Positions 12,218 through 22,043 of a stretch of DNA of 60,000 nucleotides are shown in pieces; positions within the stretch are counted from its first letter, which is position 1, and each line of letters starts with the position of its first letter. Under the pieces are notes generated by a model that was given only the letters and a program-made list of their open reading frames with translations, had not been told where the DNA came from and did not search any database. The DNA lies in contig NC_064045.1 of assembly GCF_932526225.1 (NCBI RefSeq), positions 13,946,442 to 14,006,441 on the forward strand, written 5' to 3'. The position numbers were made by a program, and so were the translations under genes. The DNA is from Nematostella vectensis (Eukaryota; Cnidaria; Anthozoa; Actiniaria; Edwardsiidae).

Positions 12218-12575
12218 CTGATACTCAGTGAGGTTTCTATTGCCTGATACTCAGTGAGGTTTCTATTGCCTGATACTCAGTGAGGTTTCTATTGCCTGAT
12301 ACTCAGTGAGGTTTCTATTGCCTGATACTCAGTGAGGTTTCTATTGCCTGATACTCAGTGAGGTTTCTATTGCCTGATACTCAGTGAGGTTTCTATTGCC
12401 TGATACTCAGTGAGGTTTCTATTGCCTGATACTCAGTGAGGTTTCTATTGCCTGATACTCAGTGAGGTTTCTATTGCCTGATACTCAGTGAGGTTTCTAT
12501 TGCCTGATACTCAGTGAGGTTTCTATTGCCTGATACTAGTGAGGTTTCTATTGCCTGATACTCAGTGAGGCTTCA
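12218..12575. repeat. 26-bp minisatellite, highly homogeneous
   Basis: About 13-14 copies of a 26-bp unit (CCTGATACTCAGTGAGGTTT, then CTATTG). Nearly all copies are identical; one near 12535 lacks two bases. It lies between the FAM227 3' end and the 3' end of the first GPCR gene, and I cannot link it to an exon. Confidence 0.95.
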
Positions 12576-12636
12576 ATCATATCATTCATATTTTCTAGCC
12601 ATGTACATTTTACAAGCGCAAAAAAACTACCACGAT

Positions 12637-13575
12637 TTATTGACAAATGCTATTGACCTTCGAAAATATCATAGCTGCAGTCGCTTTAACAGCATTTCGC
12701 ATCTCACTTAGCCTCCAGCAAAGAAATATTGGATTTAGCGTAGAGTTCAGATAAACAAGACAACAAACAGCATACCACCAGGAAATGATGGGTGTCGCAG
12801 ATCCTAGAACTGCTGATACGATCATGAACAAAATGAACGGGAGATAGCAAATAACGAGCAAAATAAGAACTGTTGTTAAACCTGCGACGGACTTTCTGTA
12901 GCGAGTTAGATTTGGTAGGCTGACTTGCCCCGTAATGGATGTAGGCATGGATTGGGAAGCGATTTGAGCTTGGTGGCGTCTTAAGACTTTAAAAATCTTA
13001 AAATACGTGAAAGCAATGGTCACCACGCAAAGCGGGAGAAAAACAGAACAGAGCGCATTGAACGTTGTGAGCCCGGCAAACGAGGAAAATGCATTTAAGG
13101 TTGACGCGAACCAAGCAAAAGCGCAGACCATCGCGACCCTCTTCGACGTAACGGATGACGTGTACATCAAGTGTAGATATAATGCTAGATATCTATCGAT
13201 ACTAGCCGCGGTAACGGTCATCAAGGAGACGCCAGAAAATTGAGATGAAATCAGCCAGGTTGCCAAAGTTAATGGACACATGATTGCGTAGCTTGCTTGG
13301 CCTCTTTCGCTCCATTTCCACGCTAACGCTAGTGGTTGTGCCACCAAGCAAACGGTCAAGTCAGAAATGGCGAGATTGCAAAGGAAAATGTTTGACGGAG
13401 TTTGTAATGTCTCGGCGCGGAGGATGGTGGCGAGGATTAGACCGTTTAGTATTGCGCCAGGGGCGATCGTTAGAATAAGCATAATCGATAAAATAGAAAA
13501 GGAAATGAGTGGCTCTTGGGAATGTCTGATGAAATCAGTGGCCGAAAAGCAACTGAAGTTTCCATCTGTCATCAC
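12637..13575 (-). CDS. Class A (rhodopsin-like) G-protein-coupled receptor, intronless, 312 aa
   Basis: A seven-helix plasma-membrane receptor; the ligand is unknown. The N-terminus is short with an N-glycosylation site (NFS, residues 6-8). Helix 1 has an LNGLIL motif (GN type) and helix 2 LAISDL (the sodium-site Asp). Helix 3 ends in SIDRYLALYLHLMY (the G-protein-coupling DRY). Helix 6 has CYLPF in place of the usual CWxP, and helix 7 has NSTLNPIFLC, with Leu where NPxxY expects Tyr. The 'LALYLHL' stretch after DRY is shared with the receptor at 16780-17727, so the two are related duplicates. The whole frame is one exon. An AATAAA on the coding strand overlaps the stop codon (12636-12641 on the plus strand). 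Confidence 0.9.
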   Translation of the reverse strand: MMTDGNFSCFSATDFIRHSQEPLISFSILSIMLILTIAPGAILNGLILATILRAETLQTPSNIFLCNLAISDLTVCLVAQPLALAWKWSERGQASYAIMCPLTLATWLISSQFSGVSLMTVTAASIDRYLALYLHLMYTSSVTSKRVAMVCAFAWFASTLNAFSSFAGLTTFNALCSVFLPLCVVTIAFTYFKIFKVLRRHQAQIASQSMPTSITGQVSLPNLTRYRKSVAGLTTVLILLVICYLPFILFMIVSAVLGSATPIISWWYAVCCLVYLNSTLNPIFLCWRLSEMRNAVKATAAMIFSKVNSICQ

Positions 13576-13619
13576 AAGCAGTACTGGCTCATTCGTTATA
13601 ATGTTTCTGTTTTGATTTC

Positions 13620-15231
13620 GCTCACAAAAGTCTTGGATTCCCTGGCGTTATTTATCCATCGATTTTTCCCTTTTGATCATTAAGATTAATAAAGGGTCGA
13701 AACGGGTTTTCAGTTCGACTAATCGTGGCGCTATATATTTTTTTGTTTTAATTAATTAGTTAAATTTCAGAGTCAACACTATTCTGTAGGACTTCGATTT
13801 CTTTTTTTCCTATGCAAACACTGTGTAATTGGTAGGCTGGTTTTAAGCTTTAGAACTCGGCCGAATAAATGAAATGTGCGTGGGCGGGCCAAAAATTAAA
13901 AATGGCCCAGGAACAACCCCCCCCCCTCCCCCCCGCTTATATCCTCGAAACCCGTTCATGGTTACTTTTTGATCAATTATTCAATAACAGTCGCGTACCC
14001 AAGATAGGCTGGGGGGAGGGGGTGCGCAGTCCTAGGTTTCATATCGAAAAAGCATAGTATTTGAAGATTACTTAATAAGGAATGATCCACTTTTGCCGCC
14101 AAGAAGGGGGGGGGGTGCGCTGTCATAGGTAACATATGGAAAAGCATAGTATTTGAAGATTCCTTAATAAGAAATGACCCACTTTTGGCCGACAAGAGGG
14201 GCCTGCGCACCCACCCATGTACTCGCCTGCATTATTTGTCATTACTTAAAATCTTTACTCATTACTTAAATCCCATTACTTAAAATGCATTTGGCTGACG
14301 TGTAATGGAAGCAACTTTCAGTTTAATTCGGAATTCTTATAACACCAACACATTTTTTTGAAGGTCTCAAGAACTTTTCATCCAAATAAATGACCAAGGG
14401 TCATTTATTTCATGTCATATTTCCAATGTTACTTGATTAGTTCTGATAATGACATCTAGTTATTTGCTTGATTAGTTCTGATATGACATCTAGTTATTTG
14501 CTTGATTAGTTCTGATATGACATCTAGCAGTTTTTTGCGTTGCAAAACAAGCTGTTTACATATGCTGTCTTTAAGTCCGGGAGAAATTTTTATTTTGAAA
14601 ATGTTTATTTTTAATGAGTGATCCCTCCCTTTTAAAAACCTTTCTTCTACTGGGCTAAGCTTGTTTTTTTTTTTTTTTTGGGGGGGGGGGGGGGGGGTGA
14701 GTTAAAATCTCAATTTCTGCCTATAGGTTCTTAAATCGCTACCTTACACACTAAACTACAAGCGGTATTTTAAATATATATATTTATATCGGGTGACCAT
14801 ATTAACCCAACGTTTGAACCGCGACAACTATTTCAGATACACTATATTTGACTATGGCGTTGCTAAAATACTAAGGCTTTTCGTCCGAAAGTTACCATTT
14901 CTCTGTTTTTTTTTCAGTTTGTTTATTTTATGTTTTAAATATAATACACAAGAGCGTATACATTGGGACGCACACCCCTTGGCCGCTGAAAGAGGGTCAT
15001 ACGGCTATGGCTGCGAGTCGCGAACAATCAGCATTATCTTGCGTCCCTGCTCACAAAAGAAGTTAGCACGTGAATGATAGTACAAGGGCTCCCACTCGAC
15101 CAATGATGATAGGCGGGCATGATGACGACACAACTACATTCCCATAGCAACGCACCGACTCCCAAGAGCGTGAAAAAGAGCCCGATATTTTTCTCACTAC
15201 ATCACAGCGAGCTGTGCGTAACCGACTAAGA
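13620..15231. other. Intergenic between GPCR genes: small repeats and homopolymers
   Basis: At 14030-14205 a ~110-bp segment occurs twice in direct orientation (shared words 'aaaagcatagtatttgaaga' and 'atgacccactttt'). At 14435-14530 a ~34-bp segment (GATTAGTTCTGATATGACAT) occurs three times. At 14666-14698 there is a T-run followed directly by about 18 G. No coding feature was recognised. Confidence 0.6.
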
Positions 15232-15460
15232 CAGGCCTGGGATCCTGGTTATTGCCTCCCCATTAATGCGCGGGTACCTCAGCTTCCTTTGTGTTGTACA
15301 GTTCGCTAGATAGCGGTGCTAGGGCCGAAAATTCCAGCTAAGCCGTAAAGATTTAGCTGCCATACGGCGTTTCAGCGCATGTCTGGAAGTATGGTTGATT
15401 TTTTGTTTTTTTTTGTTTATCTGATTTGATGAGGTTCGATCCTCGGCCGAGCAGTCGAAT
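15232..15460 (-). mobile_element. Interspersed repeat with tRNA-like B box, copy 1
   Basis: Starts GGCCTGGGATCCTGGTTATT and matches, in reverse, 20637-20790 and 33015-33223. Shared words include 'attaatgcgcgggt', 'gttgtacagttcgc', 'agcggtgc' and 'ctgccatac'. Downstream (15433-15450) is GAGGTTCGATCCTCGG, which fits a Pol III B box. It could be a SINE or a MITE; the ends are not settled. Confidence 0.45.
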
Positions 15461-15968
15461 TTTTTTAATCTATTTTTTTTTCCTAGCTTCCTTTCTTATT
15501 TGCGTGTATTTCCTTTTCGCAATAGAACCGAAAGACCAAAGTGGCTGCTATTTTTATTTTAATTCTCAAAGAAAATTAAAGGGCATTATCTGGAAACATG
15601 GTATATTATTCAATCATATTCTTATGAAAATGTGATGGTTCGACCCTTAGCAGGTGACCAAATTTTATTTTTAATTAAAATGTTTTTCTCTGTGTGCGAT
15701 CCTCAGCCAAGAGCATCTGTATTTTTTTTAATCATCTCACCATCTACACTTAGTTGAGTATTCGCACGATGGATATGAATTTGAAAAGGCGATCATTTTT
15801 CATGGCATTGTTGCCTCTCCATCATATTGGGGACTATGAGATTTACGAGGGACAATGACCATGTAAAACTTGATGTATCCACGCGCTAAAAGAAAAATAT
15901 GGTAGCGGGATCCATATAAGGGAGTTTTTTTTAAACTTTTTTTTAAACTTTCTTGGTAATCGTACTTT

Positions 15969-16262
15969 TTGTTTCTGTTTGTATACAGAAACGCCAGAAC
16001 GGGTGGAAAATCATCAAATCTTGCAAGTTTCATTTCAAATACAATAAAACCACATTATGTGTATAATCTAAGATCGAACAGTGGAGTTAAGCTCCAACCG
16101 CCCAGAATTAAGTCTTTAGTCACTCTCGGTGACCGCTCGTTTGAGTTATCCGCACCTATGCTATGGAACAGCCTCCCTCTTGAAATAAGCAATGGTACAA
16201 ATATTTCAAACTTTAAAACACAGCTTAAAACTTTCTTATTTAAGGAGGCTTTTAACCTTTAA
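15969..16262 (+). pseudogene. C-terminal fragment of a non-LTR (CR1-like) reverse transcriptase ORF
   Basis: The frame ends in a block typical of LINE ORF2 tails: HYVYNLRSNSG, LGDRSFELSAPMLWNSLP and FKTQLKTFLFKEAF before the stop. Only the last ~90 codons remain. It is followed by a LINE-style 3' tail (about 16535-16585: 'ttgtaaagcgcgtt' ... 'aacgcgctattatt'). This is a 5'-truncated, dead insertion. Confidence 0.75.
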
Positions 16263-16394
16263 GTTCTTGACCGATATTGTCCTCCATAGTTATATTTTAT
16301 TAAAATATATTTATTAGTTATTGTATTTATTTCAATTAATATATATATATCATTTTTTTGTAATTAATCTGCCACATTTTATTGTAATTATATC

Positions 16395-16534
16395 TTATGT
16401 TCTATCCTATAGAATCAAAAAAGCCCAAACTGTACGATTCACCTTCTTCAGTCTGCCCTGAAGAAGTCTTATTAAAGACGAAAATTTGGCAGAGTCGATT
16501 TCCAGTTTTTGGTCGTATTATGTTCTATCCTATA
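16395..16534. mobile_element. Short retroposed insert in the LINE tail, with 17-bp target duplication
   Basis: TTATGTTCTATCCTATA occurs at 16395-16411 and again at 16518-16534, flanking a 106-bp insert. The insert contains a CTGAAGA ... GAAA core with pairable flanks (see findings). The length and perfect duplication suggest target-primed retroposition. Confidence 0.65.
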
Positions 16535-16599
16535 TATTGTAAAGCGCGTTCGGTCATCTTGTCATGTTAGAACGCGCTATTATTAAAACATACACGTCT

Positions 16600-16752
16600 T
16601 TAGCCTGCGAGCCGGCTCTCATTCGGGCTTATTCGGAAATGTTTTGTTTTCGAATATTGGGAATTCTGAGGAGAGCGCCCAGCGCACCTGGCTCAATATT
16701 CGAAAACAAAACATTGCCGAATAGCCCCGAATGAGAGCCGGCTAGCAGGCTA
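16600..16752. mobile_element. 153-bp foldback MITE with ~60-bp TIRs and 8-bp target duplication
   Basis: The left arm (TTAGCCTGCGAGCCGGCTCT ... GTTTTCGAATATTG) is almost the exact reverse complement of the right arm ending in GCCGGCTAGCAGGCTA. A loop of about 34 bases lies between. Direct repeats ACACGTCT at 16592-16599 and 16753-16760 flank it. An 8-bp duplication suggests the hAT superfamily. Confidence 0.8.
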
Positions 16753-16779
16753 ACACGTCTCTAAAAAAATATCTACGAG

Positions 16780-17727
16780 TCATGGGCTTAGGCTGCCTGT
16801 GGAATAGCACCCAAGGGAAGTCAGAGTTTTTCGTATTGCACTCCTAAGCTCTCTCATCTTCAGGCAGTAGATAACAGGGTTCATTCCAGAGTTCATCAGC
16901 ACGATAGTCACTGACATTTTCACAAATGTCGCGAATCTATTATCTCCTGTAATACCATGGTATGCAAAAGCCGCAAAGCAGGGCATGTAACACAATACAA
17001 AAGCAAAATATATGTACAAAGAGAATATAACCGATTTTTTGTACTTTAAACTTGAGGTGACGTTGAAGGCTGTGGAGTCTTCGCGTGGTGTATTAACCGG
17101 GGCAACTTGGATCTGGTTCAAATGTTTTCTCATCACATTGTAGATTTTGAAATAGCAAACTAGGATAATTGTTACACAGATAACCATAACACTGCAGATA
17201 ATCACGTTGTATGTTTCCATCCCAAATAAAATCCACGACACTCCTATTATAGCTGCAAGAAACCAGACTACGATACAGACAATGGTCACCATCTTCATAG
17301 TAATGAGTGATTTGTATTTTAGATGGAGGTACAGAGCGAGGAACCTATCAACTGCAACTGTAGTGATACTCAAACCAGACACAACGCTGAAAAATGACGA
17401 GAGGATACCAAAAAGAGTTGCAAAGATGCAGTAAGTTTTCTCGCACTCAGCGGCTTTGAGTTCTAGCGCCGTCCAGGAAAGAACGGCGGGCTGAGCGATG
17501 ATACCGACGGCTAGATCCGAGAGAGCAAGGTTCCCCAACAGAACCATAGCCGGTGTATGAAGCATTGAAGTCCGCCATATGGAGATGAGAACCAGCGCGT
17601 TCAGGAAAAAGGCGGGAAGAATTGTGATTAAGTTTAGCACAGCGACAATTATGAACTCTGCTTGTGTTATTTGGCCTTCCTGGACCCATTTGGTGAAATG
17701 GTAACAAGAGAAGTTGTAGACTGACAT
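16780..17727 (-). CDS. Class A (rhodopsin-like) G-protein-coupled receptor, intronless, 315 aa
   Basis: A seven-helix receptor related to the one at 12637-13575 and on the same strand. Helix 1 has LNALVL and helix 2 LALSDL. Helix 3 ends in AVDRFLALYLHLKY (DRF variant of DRY). Helix 6 has CYMPC, and helix 7 ends in NSGMNPVIYC, a complete NPxxY motif. There is an N-glycosylation site at residues 5-7 (NFS) and a short C-terminal tail. The ligand cannot be told from sequence. Such intronless receptors with 'LALYLHL' after DRY form large expanded families in anthozoans as I recall, so this is probably one of a local cluster. Confidence 0.92.
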   Translation of the reverse strand: MSVYNFSCYHFTKWVQEGQITQAEFIIVAVLNLITILPAFFLNALVLISIWRTSMLHTPAMVLLGNLALSDLAVGIIAQPAVLSWTALELKAAECEKTYCIFATLFGILSSFFSVVSGLSITTVAVDRFLALYLHLKYKSLITMKMVTIVCIVVWFLAAIIGVSWILFGMETYNVIICSVMVICVTIILVCYFKIYNVMRKHLNQIQVAPVNTPREDSTAFNVTSSLKYKKSVIFSLYIYFAFVLCYMPCFAAFAYHGITGDNRFATFVKMSVTIVLMNSGMNPVIYCLKMRELRSAIRKTLTSLGCYSTGSLSP

Positions 17728-17729
17728 TT

Positions 17730-18455
17730 CTGAACTACTTTTTTTATAACCGCATCGTTATAACTGCGCTAAAGGTTTTAGGCTTCTCTGGCGAATTTTT
17801 TCATCCATTCCGCGCTCTTTTCAAGTCAGTTGGAAGGAAAGTAAAAGAACTAAGTATTGCTCTTGCTACTGTTCATAAATTGATAAATAAGACTTTGAAT
17901 AATGTTTCTGTGAAAGTCGAGTTCTGTTAGAGTTTAAAGTCGAGACTTTATCTGAGCTGCAATAACTGGCGTCTTTGCGTAAAGCAAATTTAATCAAACG
18001 TAGGGACGTAAACATGACACAAGTAAGATTACGTAAGACAACACCTGCCATTAGAAGTTAATAACTTCATGTGTTTTCCGAGCCGTGCCCAGTTTTAGGG
18101 GGGAGGGGGAAATGACAGGACCAGAAAGTGGTACCAATATACATATGTATTATTTTTTACATGTTAAAGTTTACCACTCAGACATTATAACATTACGCGT
18201 TATAATTAGTTATGATCCAGTAACAGATGTTGTCCTTTTTTAATCATTTCCGTGGAATATTGACTTCCCATCCTTATTTGATAAATCTTTATTAACATCA
18301 CGCTTTAATGCGAATACAGCTGACTCATTAAAATATTCTATTTTTGCGAGAAATGTCTGCATATTTGCATTTACCCCACTGGGCAAGAATATATAATAAT
18401 AGTCACGTGACATTTGGAACGTTGCATTTTACTTTTTACATTGGCAACCTTTTAT
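17730..18455. other. Intergenic, no feature seen
   Basis: Upstream of the second GPCR gene. AT-rich unique sequence with no recognisable gene or repeat. Confidence 0.4.
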
Positions 18456-18651
18456 AGCCAAATTCGTTGTTGCGCGACCTCCCAGTCAGAATCCAAAATT
18501 CCTTTTTTCGCTTGGGAACAGCGCGGAGTCAATCGAACCAAACAATCAAAACCAGACAAACCGCCCCCAAAGCTTGTGTCTGACTACGCGCTATTCCCAA
18601 GCGATACATGGATTTTGGATTCGTAGAGGTCGCGCAACAACGAATTTGGCT
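18456..18651. mobile_element. 196-bp foldback MITE with ~80-bp imperfect TIRs
   Basis: The first 26 bases (AGCCAAATTCGTTGTTGCGC, then GACCTC) are the perfect reverse complement of the last 26. The symmetry continues inward through 'gaatccaaaat', 'cgcttgggaa' and 'agcgcg' with small indels. No clear target duplication was seen. Confidence 0.75.
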
Positions 18652-20636
18652 GTAAGGTCAGCGGTATAGCTTCATTTCTTGAAAACTGGAAATAAATAGC
18701 AGCTTGCAAAAGCTATCGCAACAAAACGAACTTTACCACAGGCAGCCCAGTTGTTGGAGACAGGTGGCCCAAGCTCACATTGTGCTATGGGACGGAAGCC
18801 CGGGGGACTTCTAGGAGATGGCGCCATAATTAAAGCAGTTTAGGGAAAGTTCATTTATTATCCCGAGGAAAGGGGGGGCGTGATGATACTGTGGGGGGGG
18901 GGGGGGGGGGGCTCGAGAAAATTTTTGAGGTCTAAAAGGGGGGGATTGAAAATGTTTGGATTTTAAAAGGAGGGGTCACTGATTCCTTTGTGTGTTGTCT
19001 CTACTATATACTTTGACGTGTCAAATCAGACTTGGTTTAACTTGTCTCGGTTTGGGGGCAGTTGTTCGGCATGCAAACCTGTATACACCCTATATACACC
19101 TTTTTATGGTTTCCGCTATATTATATTATAAAGTGCTTTATATTCAATATCTAAAATATAAAGAAAACGTTTTAATGCTATAAGCGCTCATTCTCCGTCA
19201 TCAAAATCTTCGCTCATATCTGATTTGCTGTCTTCCTCGCTCTCTACATTTTCTCTTTTCTTGTGCTGAGCTTTTCTTGCAAGGAGGAGATGAAAAAGAC
19301 TTTTTGCTTCTTATTCGTCATCTATAGCATCAACCATTATCAGGTGGCAACCTTGAGTCAGTCGCATCTTTGGGAAATTGAGTGCCTTCACTTTTTCTGA
19401 ATTAATGTTTTCATCCAATTTCTTCCCCTCCACTTTCTGTCCAGCTTGCAGCTAATCTCTTGCTCGCGTCATTGCCGTTCCTTTTTTTGCTCCTTCTTTC
19501 TTCGGTTTTCGGGAGGGGAGGGGGGGGGGGGGCACCGAAAATATTGGGAAAGCGTAAAGGGGGGCATGAACAATTTTATTACTCCTGAAGGGGGGGGTCA
19601 ACTAATTTTATCCCCTAATTGGTTACTAGACTGAATTAACCGATAGAAATGGATGCTTCTGTGACTTGGCATTGAGCGGGAGCATAAAATGGCGGCGTGA
19701 TTGGTCTTCTTTAAAAAAAATTGTCAAACTGTCTAGAACGTTCAAGCGCTAAAATCACTGCCAACGTTTGCCGGACGGAAAAAAAAAACGCTCTGACTCT
19801 GTGTTTGTTATATTACCTTGTGTATCGACTCCAGAGATGGCGCGGCTTTGTCGGTCGATAAAAGACACAGGACGACCAACGACTAGTGTCGACTCAGCTG
19901 TGTTTAGGGTCATGTTCACTTCCGGTGGTAGGCCTTCAGTCCGGTTTCTATTACACTACCTTATTTACCTCGAAAGACAAAAGACGTAGTCGAACGCTAC
20001 ATGAATCAAGCGTGCTAATGCAGACATAAGGTAAGATAACCAGTTGTAAGATCACTAATATATACCATATAAATGGTGCGACTTCTGGTAGAACAGCTGT
20101 TGAAACGTTTTGTTCAGAGAAAAATAGAAGTTTATCGCTTTGAACCAGAATAGAAAACGCGCTTCACAAATTCTGTCACAATTTCTAATAGTTATTATTT
20201 TTATTTATGCGATCGAGATTAAATTTTCTTGAGGATGATAAAGATAATTGAATAGTAAGGAATTACACTTGGCAATAGCGATTTCCCGTTGTCTAAATAA
20301 AGCCTAACTCGAATTAATTCTAATGAATAAATATGTTAATGGTAATTGTTTCGATTTTCAACAGTATGGAAGCGGCCAGCTGTGCTTTTCACTGTGACTC
20401 ATCAATTGATCAATTTATGTGTGATGATTTGACTAAAAGCTGTGAAGGGATATTCATTTTATTCTTAATCAATATAAGATGATGTCATTTTTAAAAATGG
20501 ATTTTATATTTTATATTTTCAATAAACCTCAATTCGAATAAATTAGTTTACAAATTGATATGTTACCCGATGATTGATAAAACAGCATTAACCTAAAAGT
20601 CTAAAAAAAAAAAAAGGGAAAGATAACCATACATCC
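18652..20636. other. Intergenic, G-run-rich
   Basis: Contains long G runs (about 18892-18911, 19519-19532, 19589-19597) set in 'aaaaggggggattgaaaat'-like words that recur, hinting at a decayed repeat. No coding region could be supported. Confidence 0.4.
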
Positions 20637-20790
20637 AGACGTGCGCTGAATCACCGTATGGCAGCTAAAGCTTTACGGCTAGGCTGGAGATTTCGACCCC
20701 AACACCGCTATCTAGCGAACTGTACAACACACAATTACCAGAGGAACCCGCGCATTAGGGGAGGCAATAACCAGGTTCCTAGCCCTTTTT
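20637..20790 (+). mobile_element. Interspersed repeat, copy 2 (same family as 33015-33223)
   Basis: Shares 'tatggcagc', 'tttacgg', 'caccgctat', 'gcgaactgtacaacac', 'acccgcgcatta' and 'gaggcaataaccagg' with the copies at 15232 (reverse) and 33015 (same direction). Confidence 0.5.
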
Positions 20791-21084
20791 TAACATTTTA
20801 ATTTATTTTCATACAATAAAGATACATACAAGAAAACATGAAACACCAACAAAATCATGAGACAAAAGAAAATAAAGAAACAGGCGACTACTCTCAGTTA
20901 TTCAAGAAATGGGAGATTGGCTTCCATTTATTTTCATGAAAACTTTCTCTCGCTATATGTTCTTCGGCCTTGTAAGTTTATTTTTACTTTGCTTATTAAA
21001 TGCTTCATAGAAAGGAAGGACTTATTGTTCTTTGTACAGAAAATGAAATATTTGCCTTCAAGAATGATATAATTAAGCAATGAT

Positions 21085-21445
21085 AATGGAATGGAATGGA
21101 AGCCTTAGTCGGTTGCGCCACGCACGGCTCTGTGACGTTGGGTGGAACAAATCGATGGTCTTTCAGTGCGTCCTGGGTCTCTTGGGCCCGTCCAAACTTC
21201 CCAATAGCAGCGGTGCAATTGTCCGGTGCGATATTGAAATATTTTTGCCTGGATAGTTTATAAGGTAATGGAAAGCATCTTGTGTCGTCATTCTACTGAA
21301 TTTGACCTTTCCGTTTGTCTCCCTATATATTTTTAATGTTTCTCTTTTTTCTTTGAAAGCTGGACAAATGGTTAGGAAATGTTCTACTCCTGATTTGCAT
21401 AATTCGAAAATTCGCTCTTCAGGGACTTTCTAAGGCCTTTGATGG
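21085..21445 (-). pseudogene. LINE fragment: C-terminal zinc-finger-like tail of a reverse transcriptase ORF plus 3' end
   Basis: On the minus strand, about 21433-21240 reads through ELCKSGVEHFLTICPAFKE and later INYPG. This resembles the CxxC...E.xEHfL..CP motif found after the RT domain in many non-LTR elements. The segment then runs to 'gcgtggcgcaaccgactaag' and an ATTCC-rich simple tail at 21085-21105. Related 3' ends occur near 15205-15231 and 33226-33300. It is short, frameshifted and dead. Confidence 0.45.
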
Positions 21446-22043
21446 CGCCCTGTTTCTATTTCTAGCTTGTGATTGCTTAATCATAATTTTGTTGAAGCTA
21501 TTCTATGATAAGAGTTGGTGACATTCTGTAAGTTCTTAATTTTTTTTTTTTTTTTTTTTTTTGCCTGTAATCGTTTTTAACCTCAGAGTTAACCTCTGAC
21601 ATCCATTTTTGAAATTCTATGTCTTCTAGTCTTTTCTGGATTGTAGCCATGAGGTATTTCATCGTCAAAGTTTCTTCTGAGTCTGCAAGGGACCAGATAT
21701 CCCACATGCGGTGGAATGGTCCCTGTATTGTGTGTGTGTGTGAGGAGGGAGGGGAAGGTTGTGACTTTAGAGGGCTGGAGTAACTGGTTTGGCATAAAGT
21801 ACAGATAAAATAATACCGCCTTTTATAAAGCAATCGTTTTATACATCTAACTAACACTTGCAACACTATTTAGGTACATGTGAAAAAGCGCATTTATGTA
21901 AAAAACACACACACTTTGAAGTGCTTCTCCTCCTGCCCCTCCGCGTCCGCCGCCCCTAGTGATATATCGTGCAACGTTTCCACCGAATTCCCTCATCTAT
22001 GATAACCTCTGATCGTCAGCTCACGTGGTGTTCCTTCACAGTC

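Noticed and set aside
18414-18626. 70-codon frame
   Set aside because: Lies on the foldback MITE at 18456-18651; no coding support.
19768-19989. 73-codon frame in the 19.8-kb region
   Set aside because: No recognisable family and no flanking splice sites.
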